Source: Roseomonas sp.
GTDB taxonomy: Bacteria > Pseudomonadota > Alphaproteobacteria > Acetobacterales > Acetobacteraceae
Direction of reading: 5' to 3'
NCBI GenBank assembly: GCA_020249435.1
Contig: JADCFQ010000012.1
Location: 157,484-221,483 of the forward strand
Length of the DNA: 64,000 bases
Of this stretch, positions 1 to 9,754 are shown piece after piece (position 1 is the first letter of the stretch; every line of letters starts with the position of its first letter). Under the pieces are notes generated by a model that was not told where the DNA came from, searched no databases, and was given only the letters and a program-made list of their open reading frames with translations. Position numbers and translations under genes: made by a program.

Positions 1-397
1 CATCAACGGCGGCAACGGCAACGGCTTCGGCATTGCCGCCATGGCCATTCAGCAGCATGGCGCGCTTGAAGCCGGCGCGCGCGGCTGAGCGCACAATGCC
101 GCGCAGCACGCCGCCAAAAGCCGCGTAATCCAGCGTGACCGTGCCGCCAAAGGGTACGTGATGCTCCGCCAAACCAGGCCAGACGCAAGGTGTCACCACC
201 ACCTGTTCGCCGGCGGCGGCCATGCGCTGTGCGACGCGATGTGCAACACCCGTGGCGCAGATGATATCAACGCCGGTCGCGAGTGCGGGGCCGTGCTGTT
301 CCAGCGATGCCACCGGAATGATCACCAATGCCCCCGCCGCAGCGCGGGCATTGAGTTCTTCCGAGGTCATTTTCATCCATTCGATTTCGGTTGTCAT
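1..397 (-). CDS. Creatininase family protein (3' part runs off window)
   Basis: Reverse-complement reads MTTEIEWMKMTSEELNARAAAGALVIIPVASLEQHGPALATGVDI...LNGHGGNAEAVAV, with the creatininase-family EQHG and NGHGGN motifs. Open to the window edge, so absent from the ORF track. Confidence 0.85.
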   Translation of the reverse strand, partial: MTTEIEWMKMTSEELNARAAAGALVIIPVASLEQHGPALATGVDIICATGVAHRVAQRMAAAGEQVVVTPCVWPGLAEHHVPFGGTVTLDYAAFGGVLRGIVRSAARAGFKRAMLLNGHGGNAEAVAVAAVD

Positions 398-402
398 AAG
401 GA

Positions 403-1392
403 TCACTCCGCAGTTGCACCGGATTGTTCGACAAGATCGCGCCAGATCGGTTCCTGTGCGCGCCAGAATGCGCCGAAAGCGGCGGGGCTGGGATCGGTCA
501 TGGCCAAGATGCTGAGCGGCTTGAGTCGCGCCGCCAGCGCCTCATCCGCCATCACGCGCGTCAATGCCGTGTGCAGCGTATTGATTGGCCCAGGCGGTGT
601 GCCGGCCGGGGCGACGACTGCGAACCAGTTCTGCGCATCAATCCCGCTACCGGGTAGGGCTTCCGCCATGCCAGGCACATCAACCAATTCGGGGACAAAG
701 GTGATGCGTTGGGCGCTGCCAACGGCAAGCGGCCGGAAGCGGCCTTCGCGAACATGCGGCAGCAGCGCAGGGATCGCATCGAACATCATGTCAATCGTGC
801 CCGCGGCCAGATCCTGAATGGCGAGAGAGCCGCCGCGATAGGGCACATGGGTGATTTGAACGCCGGTCGCGCGATTGAGCTTTTCCAGGAACAAATGACT
901 GATCGTACCAGTGCCGGAAGACCCCATGGTGACACGCCCCGGATTGGCGCGCGCAAAGGCAACCAATTCAGCCAAGGTCCGATAGGGCCTTTGGCTATTC
1001 ACCACCAATAGGATGCTGAATTGTCCAACGCGCGTAATGGGCGCCAGATCGCGTAGGGGGTCTATCGGCATTTGCGTGCGATACAAAAACTTATTCGCCG
1101 CCAAAACAGTGGCGGAGGTAAAGAGCAGCGTATGGCCATCCTTTTCAGCCTGAGCCACCGCGAGCGCACCAAGATTACCGCCCGCGCCGGGGCGATTATC
1201 TACCACCACCGACTGTCCGAGTACGACCGCAAGGCGTTCAGCCACCATGCGCGCTGTAATGTCATTGGCGCCACCGGGCGCGATAGGCACAATCAGCCGC
1301 ACCGGGCGGGATGGAAAATTCTGCGCTTGCGCGGCGCTGGCGGCGAAGATGGCGCTGGCGCCGATCAGGGCCGCGCGACGGGAAAAGCTCAT
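403..1392 (-). CDS. Tripartite tricarboxylate transporter substrate-binding protein (Bug/TctC family)
   Basis: Signal peptide then FPSRPVRLIVPIAPGGANDITARMVAERL..., typical Bug family N-terminus. Confidence 0.93.
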   Translation of the reverse strand: MSFSRRAALIGASAIFAASAAQAQNFPSRPVRLIVPIAPGGANDITARMVAERLAVVLGQSVVVDNRPGAGGNLGALAVAQAEKDGHTLLFTSATVLAANKFLYRTQMPIDPLRDLAPITRVGQFSILLVVNSQRPYRTLAELVAFARANPGRVTMGSSGTGTISHLFLEKLNRATGVQITHVPYRGGSLAIQDLAAGTIDMMFDAIPALLPHVREGRFRPLAVGSAQRITFVPELVDVPGMAEALPGSGIDAQNWFAVVAPAGTPPGPINTLHTALTRVMADEALAARLKPLSILAMTDPSPAAFGAFWRAQEPIWRDLVEQSGATAE

Positions 1393-1457
1393 GGGGGGAC
1401 CTCCGGCTTGGAAGCTGGAAGGCTAAGCCGGAAAGGGGCTGGAAGAAAACAGGCGAA

Positions 1458-2999
1458 TCAGCCCCGCATCGCCGGCCCATCCAGAAATTCCCGCGCCTTG
1501 GCACGCATCGCCGCCAGCTTTTCGGGCTTCAGCTTGCGCAAGCCCATCACCGGCATGGCCATGCGCGGGTTGCGCGCAAATTCCTCGGCATGGCGGGCGA
1601 TGAAATCCCAATAGAGGAAATTGAACGGGCACGCGCGTGGCCCCACCGCATCCTTTGCATCATGCGCGCAGCCGCGGCAGTAATCACCCATGCGGTTGAT
1701 ATAGGCCGCCGATGCCGCATAGGGCTTGGACGCCATGACACCGCCATCGGCGTAAAGCGCCATGCCCTGGGTATTGGGCAATTCCACCCAATCAAAGGCA
1801 TCGGCATAGACGGCAAGATACCAGCGATTGACCTGATGCGGATCAAGCCCCGCGATGAGTGCGAAATTGCCGGTGATCATCAGGCGTTGGATGTGATGCG
1901 CATAGGCGTGATCGCGCGTCTGCCCGACCGCTTGCGACATGCAGCGCATGGAAGTCTCCGCACCCCAATAAAATGCCGGCAAGGGGCGCTTGGCGGTAAG
2001 CGCATTGCCTGCCGCATAGCCCGGCATCAGCAGCCAATAGAGCCCGCGCACATATTCGCGCCAGCCAATGATCTGGCGAATGAACCCCTCAACGGCATTG
2101 AGGGGGGCCTTGCCATCGCGCCAGGCTTGCTCGGCCGCGATACAAATCGCGCGCGGATCGAGCAGGCCGATATTGAGGCTGGTTGAAATCAGTGAATGGA
2201 ACAGAAAAGGCTGATCTGCCGCCATGGCATCCTGGTAATCGCCAAAACGCGGCAGGCGGTCACGGATAAACGCCGCCAGCGCAGCTTCCGCATCGCGCGC
2301 TGTCACGGGCCAGGCAAAGCCCTCGGCTGCGCCGAAATGCGCGCCGAAGCGTGTGCTGACCAGTGCGATCACATCGCGCGTGATTTCATCTGGCGCAAAG
2401 CGCGGCGCGGCGGGGGGTGTGACGCCGGCGGGTAGTGAAGCGCGGTTTTCGGCATCGTAATTCCAGGCGCCGCCGGCGGGTTCATCGCCTTCCATCAGCA
2501 GGCCGGTTGCGCGGCGCATTTCGCGATAGAAAAACTCCATGCGGTATTGCTTGCGCCCCTTGGCCCAGGCGCGAAAGCGCGGCAGGTCGCAAATGAAGCG
2601 ATGATCGGGGCGGATTTCGACCGGCAGGCCAAGCGCTTTTTCCCAAGCCTCCATATCCTGCAAGACGCGCCATTCACCGGGATGGGTGGCGATGATGCGC
2701 TCTGGGCGATGCCGCGCCACCGCGCGCGCCACTTCACCCGCAAAACTTTGCGTATTCGCAGGATCATCCAGGCGGATGTAATCCACGGCCACGCCGCGCG
2801 CTTCCAAGGCGCGGGCGAAATGGCGCATGGCGGATAGGATCAGGATGATCTTTTGCGGGTGGTGCGGCACATAGGTGCATTCCGCCATCACCTCCATCAG
2901 CAATACGCGGTCCCGCTTGGGGTCCAGGCCCTCAAGCGCCGAGACACCGGGCGTCAATTGATCGCCCAGCACCACGCGCAGCGCGGCAGTTTTGCTCAT
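1458..2999 (-). CDS. Cryptochrome/photolyase family protein, FeS-BCP/PhrB-like (prokaryotic (6-4) photolyase type)
   Basis: LRVVLGDQLTPGVSAL N-terminus; C-terminal Cys motifs (RCMSQAVGQTRDHAYAHHIQRLM, YCRGCAHDAKD...ACPFNFLYWDF) as expected for the 4Fe-4S photolyase class. Confidence 0.9.
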   Translation of the reverse strand: MSKTAALRVVLGDQLTPGVSALEGLDPKRDRVLLMEVMAECTYVPHHPQKIILILSAMRHFARALEARGVAVDYIRLDDPANTQSFAGEVARAVARHRPERIIATHPGEWRVLQDMEAWEKALGLPVEIRPDHRFICDLPRFRAWAKGRKQYRMEFFYREMRRATGLLMEGDEPAGGAWNYDAENRASLPAGVTPPAAPRFAPDEITRDVIALVSTRFGAHFGAAEGFAWPVTARDAEAALAAFIRDRLPRFGDYQDAMAADQPFLFHSLISTSLNIGLLDPRAICIAAEQAWRDGKAPLNAVEGFIRQIIGWREYVRGLYWLLMPGYAAGNALTAKRPLPAFYWGAETSMRCMSQAVGQTRDHAYAHHIQRLMITGNFALIAGLDPHQVNRWYLAVYADAFDWVELPNTQGMALYADGGVMASKPYAASAAYINRMGDYCRGCAHDAKDAVGPRACPFNFLYWDFIARHAEEFARNPRMAMPVMGLRKLKPEKLAAMRAKAREFLDGPAMRG

Positions 3000-3595
3000 C
3001 CGATCAGCTCATAAACAACGGCGCTGCCATCCTCGCCCTTGGTGGAGAAGCCCACCCAGCGGCCTTCGGCGTCATAGCGCGCAATGGATTCAACCTCGCC
3101 ATTCAGGGTAAATTGCACGCCGCCGCCGGGCACCGCGCTGCGCGTTGGTGTTGCCGCAAGCGCTTTGCCGGTCAGCGGGCGAATAAGCGGGCGGGTGAAA
3201 TGGGCGCCATTCCACCAGGTAAGCGGCGCGGCATTGGCGGGCAGGCGCGCGGCACCCTCCGGCCCTTCTGCCACCAGCGCCTTACCCTCGGCCACCACGC
3301 GCGCTTCCGTCACGGTGCCATTGCGATCATGGCGCGATGTCAGGCGTTGCAGCCGGTCATTCGCCCATTCCTCGGCGATGTCATGACGGAGCCGAAACAC
3401 GGTGAAGCCGGCAAGCTTCACCTGCAGGGCGATTTCGGTCTGCACGGAAAGCTTCGCGGCATTGCCGGAAAGCCGCACCTGATGCGTGCCAATCTCTCGG
3501 CCTTCACGCAAAACGCGAAACCGCACGGCGCCGGGGGCGGCCAGTGCTGCCATGGGCAGCAAGGGCGGCAGCGTGAGAAACGCACGCCGCAACAT
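2996..3595 (-). CDS. DUF6134-like secreted protein
   Basis: Signal peptide; FRVLREGREIGTHQVRLSG...; overlaps neighbours by a few bases on both sides. Confidence 0.6.
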   Translation of the reverse strand: MLRRAFLTLPPLLPMAALAAPGAVRFRVLREGREIGTHQVRLSGNAAKLSVQTEIALQVKLAGFTVFRLRHDIAEEWANDRLQRLTSRHDRNGTVTEARVVAEGKALVAEGPEGAARLPANAAPLTWWNGAHFTRPLIRPLTGKALAATPTRSAVPGGGVQFTLNGEVESIARYDAEGRWVGFSTKGEDGSAVVYELIG

Positions 3596-4323
3596 CAGCC
3601 GCGGCTCCGCAGCGTGGAACGGCCACCATCCACGGCCATGATCTGGCCGGTGATCCAGCCCGCCTGATCCGATAGCAGAAAATCGGCGAGTGCAGCGGCA
3701 TCCTCGCCCTCACCCAGCCTTGGGATTGGGTGTTGTTTGGCGATGGCATCGGCCATTTGCGCATTGGCGAGCAAGGGTGCCGCCATGCTGCTGCGCGTCA
3801 GTGATGGCGCGATGCAATTGATGCGAATGGCAGGCGCCAATTCGGCGGCGAGTGCGACCGTCAGGCCCTCAATTGCGCCCTTGGCGGCGGCAATCGCGGC
3901 GTGGTTGGTGAAGCCCGCCCGCGCCGCAATGGACGAAAACAGCACGACGGAACCGCGGCCTGCTGCCAGCGCATCCTGCGCGGCCTGGATGGCAAACAGG
4001 GCCCCCAGGGCATTCAGGCGAAAGGCGCTCAACATATCCGCCTCGGTCACGCGCTTGAGCGGCTTCAGCGCGATGGAACCCACGCAATAGGCCAAGCCCG
4101 CCAAGGGCGTGCCGGCGGCGGCCACCGCGCTGCGGAGCGCGGCCGCATCTTCCACATCGGCGGGGATCGCCTGGCTGCCGGGGATTTCGGCGGCAAGGCC
4201 AGCAAGCCGCGCGGCATCGCGCGCCACCAGCACCGGGCGTTGCCCGCGCGCTGCCACGCGCCGCGCCAGCGCCGCCCCCACCGCGCCGGTCGCGCCCAGG
4301 ATCAGGATTGTCGGCTGTGTCAT
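3595..4323 (-). CDS. SDR family NAD(P)-dependent oxidoreductase
   Basis: ILGATGAVGAALARRVAARG Rossmann motif; GWITGQIMAVDGG C-terminus. Confidence 0.92.
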   Translation of the reverse strand: MTQPTILILGATGAVGAALARRVAARGQRPVLVARDAARLAGLAAEIPGSQAIPADVEDAAALRSAVAAAGTPLAGLAYCVGSIALKPLKRVTEADMLSAFRLNALGALFAIQAAQDALAAGRGSVVLFSSIAARAGFTNHAAIAAAKGAIEGLTVALAAELAPAIRINCIAPSLTRSSMAAPLLANAQMADAIAKQHPIPRLGEGEDAAALADFLLSDQAGWITGQIMAVDGGRSTLRSRG

Positions 4324-4410
4324 GCTGCCCTCCGCTTGCCTGTCACCAAATGGTCATGCGCCGCCAAAGCGGGAGGGGCGCGACAAGCCGCGCTCGCCGT
4401 GCCAGTATGG

Positions 4411-4947
4411 ATGGCGATGCGTCAACTCCTGCTGCTGCGCCACGCCAAATCCGCCTGGGATGACCCGGCGCTTGCCGATCATGCGCGGCCCTTGAATGGG
4501 CGGGGCCGGCGCGCGGCGGCGGCGATGGCGAATGCGATGCGCGGCCTGGGGCTTTCGCCCGATGTGGTGCTGGTATCTTCCGCGCGACGCACGCTGCAAA
4601 CGCTGGAAGCCCTTTCGCCGCTGCCCGATAGCCCGATCATCGAACCGATGGATGAGCTTTATTTGGCATCCTGGCAGAATCTGCTTGGGCTTTTGCATCG
4701 CGTACCGGAAACCGCGCGGAGCGTCCTGCTGATCGGCCATAATCCCGGCCTGCATGATCTGGCGCTCGCCCTGACGGGCGCGGAGTCCATGGCGCGCAAC
4801 CCGGAGGCGCGGCGCATGGCGGGTGCTTTCCCGACCGCGGCTTTGGCGGAATTCAGCGTCTCCAGCCCCTGGGCGGGGCTCGGGGAAGGCGGCGGTCGGC
4901 TGGTGCGCTTCATGATCCCGGCCGATTTGCCGGAAATGGCGGAATGA
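4411..4947 (+). CDS. Histidine phosphatase family protein (SixA-like)
   Basis: MAMRQLLLLRHAKSAWDDP...LIGHNPGLHDLA; start chosen inside the longer track ORF. Confidence 0.88.
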   Translation: MAMRQLLLLRHAKSAWDDPALADHARPLNGRGRRAAAAMANAMRGLGLSPDVVLVSSARRTLQTLEALSPLPDSPIIEPMDELYLASWQNLLGLLHRVPETARSVLLIGHNPGLHDLALALTGAESMARNPEARRMAGAFPTAALAEFSVSSPWAGLGEGGGRLVRFMIPADLPEMAE

Positions 4948-6488
4948 CCCCCGAGGGCCGAGAGGGTGGCGCGCCTGGGGCCGAAGCATCGGAAGCGCCC
5001 CCGGAAGCTCCGCTTAGTCTGGAATTCGTGCTGCCGGTCACGGAAGCGGCGCGGCTGGCGCGCTTTCCCATCCTGGCAGCACTGCGCCAGGGCCGCATCA
5101 GCACCAGCACCGAGGAACTGCACTGGCTGGATACGCCGGACGGCGCCCTGGCTGCCGAGGGCAGGCTGGTTGAGGCGCCAAAACGCGGACCAAGGCGGCT
5201 GATGGCCCTGGCGCCGGCGGCCGAGGCTCCCTGGCATCCCGGCCAGATACTGCCCCCCGTGGCGATGCTCGCCCCGCATGAAACGCCCGCAGCGGCTGAA
5301 GGCGCGGCGCTGATGCCGCTTGCTGCCTTGAGCGGCAAAAGGCGCAGCCAGCGCCTTTTGATCGGCGATGCGGTGGTGATGCTGCACCTGGTCCAAGGGC
5401 ATTTGCGTACGGTGGCGGCAGAGCGCGAGGTGGCGCGGGTGGTGCTTTCCGGCACAGCGCCTGCCGTGCTGGATCTCGCCCGGCGCCTTGCCGCTGCGCT
5501 GCCCTTGCTGCCGCCAAGCCAAAGCCTGGGCGCCGAGGCGCTCAGCCTTGCCACCGGGCAGGCGCCACCGCCCCGCCGGCATGGCGCGCCGGACACTTCG
5601 GAAGCGGCAAGCGCCGAAGCCTGCTTCACCATGGCAATCGGGCATTTGCTGGAAGTCGCGCTGCAAGTGGCGCCCATCGCCCGCGCTGGGGTCGAGATTG
5701 AAGGCGTGCATCAGCTTCGTGTGGCGCTCAGGCGGCTGCGGTCGGTGCTCAAGGTTTTTCGCCCCATCACGGGCTGCAAGCAGGGCCGCGCCCTGGATGG
5801 GGTATCGCGGCAAATGCTGGGGCTTTTGGGGCCGGCGCGGGATTGGGATGTGTTTCTGGCCGGGATCGGCGCCGATCTGGCGGCGCTTTTGCCCGAAGAT
5901 AAGCGCCTGAAATCCCTGTTGAGCGCGGCGGAAGCCAAGCGGCAGGCGGCCTATGCCGCGCTGGCCGAGGCGCTGGATGGGCCAGCTTGGCGCGCCGCCG
6001 TGACCTCGGGCCTTGCCTTCATGCTGGAAAAACCCTGGCGCGCGGGGGCGGGCGATGAACGAATTGGCCTGCTGGACGCGCCACCGCAGGATTTCGCCGC
6101 GCTGATCCTGGACAAGCGCTGGGGCAGCCTGCTTGAAGCCGGCGCCGAGATCGAAACCCTGCCCGCTGAGGCGCTGCATGAGCTTCGCCTGGATGCCAAG
6201 CGTCTGCGCTATGCGGCCGAGGTCTTTGCCCCCGTTTTCCCCAAAAAGGCAGCGCGGCGGTTCCAGCGCAGATTGGCCGCGCTGCAGGAAGAATTGGGCC
6301 GCAGCAATGACGCTGCCGTTGCGCGCAGCTTGGCGCAGAGCCTGGCGCAGGACAAAGACGAGGGTCGCGCCTGGGCCATTGGCTTGGTGGAAGGCTGGTG
6401 CCTAGCGCGGTCTGTCACCGATCGTGACGATGTGGTATCAGCGTGGAAAAAATTATCGTGCAAAGAGTCATTCTGGTCAGCGGATTAG
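4944..6488 (+). CDS. CYTH/CHAD domain-containing protein
   Basis: C-terminal CHAD signature (VHQLRVALRRLRSVLKVF, LHELRLDAKRLRYAAEVF); CYTH-like N-terminus. Confidence 0.87.
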   Translation: MTPEGREGGAPGAEASEAPPEAPLSLEFVLPVTEAARLARFPILAALRQGRISTSTEELHWLDTPDGALAAEGRLVEAPKRGPRRLMALAPAAEAPWHPGQILPPVAMLAPHETPAAAEGAALMPLAALSGKRRSQRLLIGDAVVMLHLVQGHLRTVAAEREVARVVLSGTAPAVLDLARRLAAALPLLPPSQSLGAEALSLATGQAPPPRRHGAPDTSEAASAEACFTMAIGHLLEVALQVAPIARAGVEIEGVHQLRVALRRLRSVLKVFRPITGCKQGRALDGVSRQMLGLLGPARDWDVFLAGIGADLAALLPEDKRLKSLLSAAEAKRQAAYAALAEALDGPAWRAAVTSGLAFMLEKPWRAGAGDERIGLLDAPPQDFAALILDKRWGSLLEAGAEIETLPAEALHELRLDAKRLRYAAEVFAPVFPKKAARRFQRRLAALQEELGRSNDAAVARSLAQSLAQDKDEGRAWAIGLVEGWCLARSVTDRDDVVSAWKKLSCKESFWSAD

Positions 6489-6580
6489 GTGGCGCTCTTC
6501 GCGTTTTGCGTGAGTGTGTCGCGAAAATTTCGCTGTTTTGCCAGTTGTAATATCCAGAAAAAATCGGCTAACGGTCCCGG

Positions 6581-7132
6581 GTGCGAGAACCAAGACGCAT
6601 TTTCAAGGGAAGGCAATTTGGCCCCCGCTTTGGCGGTTCGGGCCTTGGCATTGCTTGCGCGGTTTTGGCGGCCCTTGTCCTTGGCTTTGGCCTGCCCTCC
6701 AACCTGTTTGGTTCTGCCCCGGCGGATCGCCCAATCACGGCCGAAGCCGCGCAAATCCGCGTTTTTGATGGCGAAACCCTTGGCCTTGGCGATCGGATCA
6801 TCCGGCTTTCTGGCATTGCGGCCCCCGCACGGGGAGAAGCTTGCGGGGCGGATGCAGCGCGGCGGGATTGTGGCGCGGCGGCGGCGGCGATACTGGCGGG
6901 CCTGGTGCATGGCCAGGATGTGACCTGCCGGATCGAAGGCTATGATGCATTTCGCCGCGGCCTTGGCCGCTGCATCGCCGGCGGGCGGGATGTGAATGCG
7001 GCCATGGTGGAACAGGGCTTTGCGCTGGCTTCCCTATCCGTATTGCGTCCCCTGGAAGTGGCGGCGCGTGATGGCCGCCAGGGGCTTTGGGCCGATGCCA
7101 GCCTAATGCCGGCCGAGTGGCGCCGGCGCTGA
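6581..7132 (+). CDS. Thermonuclease (SNase-like) family protein, possibly inactive
   Basis: ITAEAAQIRVFDGETLGLGDRIIRLSGIAAPARGEACG...DCG architecture of SNase-like proteins; exact start uncertain. Confidence 0.75.
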   Translation: MREPRRIFKGRQFGPRFGGSGLGIACAVLAALVLGFGLPSNLFGSAPADRPITAEAAQIRVFDGETLGLGDRIIRLSGIAAPARGEACGADAARRDCGAAAAAILAGLVHGQDVTCRIEGYDAFRRGLGRCIAGGRDVNAAMVEQGFALASLSVLRPLEVAARDGRQGLWADASLMPAEWRRR

Positions 7133-7336
7133 TCAGCCCCCTTGCGCGGGGCAAGGGCTGGAATTCCAGCACTTTGGCCCCCTTCTTCAAACCCGATTCA
7201 CGCTTTGCGGTTAGGCTTCCGCCCAGGATCAGTGCCTGGGTTTGCCAAGCTGACCACTCCGCCCTTATCCTGCACCGCACCATGATTAAGCGCCCCCGCA
7301 TCTGACGGTGGCGCATTGTTCTTGAGGAAGACGCGC

Positions 7337-8644
7337 ATGACCACGAAGGCCCAAGGGTCCATTACCATCACCCTGGATGGTACCAATAAAAGCACGACAT
7401 TGCCGCTGCTGGGTGGCACGCTGGGGCCGCAGGTTGCGGATATCCGCAAGCTTTATGGCGATCTTGGCATTTTCACCTTCGATCCGGGCTATGGCGCCAC
7501 CGCTTCCTGCGAAAGCACCATCACCTACATTGATGGCGATGCCGGCGTGTTGCTCTATCGCGGCTATCCTATTGAGCAATTGGCGGAAAAATCGAGCTTC
7601 CTTGAAATCTCCTACCTGCTGCTGAATGGCGACCTGCCCAATGCCGCGCAGTATGAGGAATTCCGCAAGGGTGTGACCTACCACACCATGCTGCATGAAC
7701 AGCTGCGCCGCTTCTTTGACGGCTTCCGCCGCGATGCGCACCCGATGGCGGTGATGTGCGGTGTGGTTGGCGCGCTGGCGGCCTTCTATCACGACAATCT
7801 GGATATCAATGATCCGCGGCAGCGCGAAATTGCGGCCTTCCGGCTGATTGCGAAAGTGCCGACCATCGCGGCCTGGGCCTATAAATATTCCATCGGCCAG
7901 CCCTTCATGTATCCGCGCAATGACCTGACCTATGCGGAAAACTTCCTGTATATGCTGAACGCCGTGCCGGCCGAGCCCTGGGTGAATAACCCAATTCTGG
8001 CGCGCGCCATGGACCGCATCATGATCCTGCATGCGGATCACGAACAAAATGCCTCCACCAGCACCGTGCGTCTGGCCGGTTCAACCGGGGCCAATCCTTT
8101 CGCCTGCATCGCGGCCGGTATCGCCGCACTTTGGGGCCCGGCGCATGGTGGCGCCAATGAAGCCGTGCTGAAAATGCTGGCCGAGATTGGGCACCCGAAG
8201 AATATTCCTGCCTTCATCGGCGAAGTGAAGGACAAGAACAGCCACACCAAGCTGATGGGCTTCGGCCACCGGGTCTATAAGAACTTCGACCCGCGCGCGA
8301 AGATCATGAAGGAAACCTGCCACGAGGTGCTGGCTGAACTCGGCATCAAGGATGAGCCGCTGTTGGATATGGCGATGGAAATGGAACGCATTGCGCTTTC
8401 CGATGATTACTTCGTCAGCCGCAAGCTTTATCCGAATGTGGATTTCTATTCGGGCATTATCCTCAAGGCGATGGGCATTCCGACCCATATGTTCACCGTG
8501 CTTTTCGCCGTGGCGCGCACGGTGGGCTGGGTGAGCCAATGGAAGGAATTGGTCGAAGACCCGAGCCAGCGGATCGGTCGCCCCCGCCAGGTCTATTCCG
8601 GTGCGGCGGAACGCCCTTTCGTGCCGATGGCGCTCAGGCCCTGA
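7337..8644 (+). CDS. gltA: Citrate synthase
   Basis: [52 protein letters not shown]. Confidence 0.97.
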   Translation: MTTKAQGSITITLDGTNKSTTLPLLGGTLGPQVADIRKLYGDLGIFTFDPGYGATASCESTITYIDGDAGVLLYRGYPIEQLAEKSSFLEISYLLLNGDLPNAAQYEEFRKGVTYHTMLHEQLRRFFDGFRRDAHPMAVMCGVVGALAAFYHDNLDINDPRQREIAAFRLIAKVPTIAAWAYKYSIGQPFMYPRNDLTYAENFLYMLNAVPAEPWVNNPILARAMDRIMILHADHEQNASTSTVRLAGSTGANPFACIAAGIAALWGPAHGGANEAVLKMLAEIGHPKNIPAFIGEVKDKNSHTKLMGFGHRVYKNFDPRAKIMKETCHEVLAELGIKDEPLLDMAMEMERIALSDDYFVSRKLYPNVDFYSGIILKAMGIPTHMFTVLFAVARTVGWVSQWKELVEDPSQRIGRPRQVYSGAAERPFVPMALRP

Positions 8645-8655
8645 AACGCGGCTTG

Positions 8656-8683
8656 CCTCCCTCCGGTTGATGACGGAGGGGGG
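8656..8683 (+). terminator. Hairpin downstream of gltA
   Basis: CCCTCCG-N8-CGGAGGG followed by T-containing sequence. Confidence 0.55.
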
Positions 8684-8866
8684 CTTTAACCCCCTGGCAG
8701 TACAAAACTGCCCAATTTTTTAAGGCGTCCATGCAATTATGCGTGTATGGACGCCGCCGAGACGATCAACCAGAAGCCGAAGATCAGACTAAATTTGACG
8801 CCTATTGCCCCCCGGGGGGCCTCGGCGTTAACCTTTCATTCATCTTTAGCCCCTAAGGTTTCGTCT

Positions 8867-9073
8867 ATGCTCGGTTTAAACTCCATCGCGGCCTTCTCCC
8901 AGGAAATCGCGGCCAATGCCGGGATTATCCAAGTTCGCTCTCCGGTGCAGCCGGTGGATGCGCTGGGCAATAACCGCCTGCCCCAGACATCGCAGCAGCG
9001 ATCGCTTGAGGCTGTACCGCCCGAGCCGAACAAGCCGATGCCGCGCGGGTCGTTGCTCGATCTTCGGGTCTGA
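8867..9073 (+). CDS. Small hypothetical protein (68 aa; alternative start at 8747 gives 108 aa)
   Basis: MLGLNSIAAFSQEIAANAGIIQVRSPVQPVDALGNNRLPQTSQQRSLEAVPPEPNKPMPRGSLLDLRV. Confidence 0.5.
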   Translation: MLGLNSIAAFSQEIAANAGIIQVRSPVQPVDALGNNRLPQTSQQRSLEAVPPEPNKPMPRGSLLDLRV

Positions 9074-9109
9074 AGCTTTTTTCTTAAAATCTGTCAGATT
9101 GGCGCGGCG

Positions 9110-9754
9110 CTATTTGCCGTCGAGCGCTGCCATCACGCCTGCCATCGCGGCTTGAAACATCTCCGGCGTCAGGCGCCGCGTTGAGGTGTTGTAGCGGCTG
9201 ACATGATAGGAATCCGCCAGGATCAGCCCATCGGGCAGGCGATGCCGCGCACCATGGGCGAAGGCAAAGCGCGAAGCCGGGATGCCCTTGGCACGGAGCA
9301 GCGCGTTATGCGCCACCACACCAAGCGCCAATACCACACGCAAGCGCGGCATGCCGGCCAATTCGGCCTGCAGGAAGCCATTGCAGGCGCGGATTTCGAC
9401 CGGCAGCGGCAGGTTCTCCGGCGGCACACAACGCACTGCATTGGCAATGCGGCAGCCGGTGAGTTCCATGCCGTCCTTGGGGTCTTCGCCATAGGCACCG
9501 CGCGCCAGGCCGTATTCCAGCAGGGTCGCATAAAGCAGCTTTCCGGCGTAATCGCCGGTGAAGGGCCGCCCGGTGCGATTGGCGCCACGCACGCCGGGCG
9601 CCAGGCCCAGTACCAGCAAGGGCGACTCGCGAGGCCCCCAGGAAGGCACGGGGGCGTTATGCCAGCCGGGTTCCTTGGCGCGATTGGCGGCGCGGTATTC
9701 GGCAAGCCTTGGGCAGAGCGCGCAATCGCGCCCTGGTGCCAAACTACCGCTCAT
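9110..9754 (-). CDS. Uracil-DNA glycosylase family protein (family 5/UDGb-like)
   Basis: CALCPRLAEYR, LLVLGLAPGVRGANRTGRPFTGDYAG. Confidence 0.88.
   Translation of the reverse strand: MSGSLAPGRDCALCPRLAEYRAANRAKEPGWHNAPVPSWGPRESPLLVLGLAPGVRGANRTGRPFTGDYAGKLLYATLLEYGLARGAYGEDPKDGMELTGCRIANAVRCVPPENLPLPVEIRACNGFLQAELAGMPRLRVVLALGVVAHNALLRAKGIPASRFAFAHGARHRLPDGLILADSYHVSRYNTSTRRLTPEMFQAAMAGVMAALDGK

Noticed and set aside
158-817. 219-aa plus-strand ORF at the left edge
   Set aside because: Antisense to the creatininase and Bug-family genes; composition is not convincing.
4659-6179. 506-aa minus-strand ORF
   Set aside because: Antisense to the SixA-like and CHAD genes, which have clear family motifs.
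7133-7315. Gap before gltA examined for a tRNA or riboswitch
   Set aside because: Some short complementary segments but no cloverleaf or known motif recognisable by eye.
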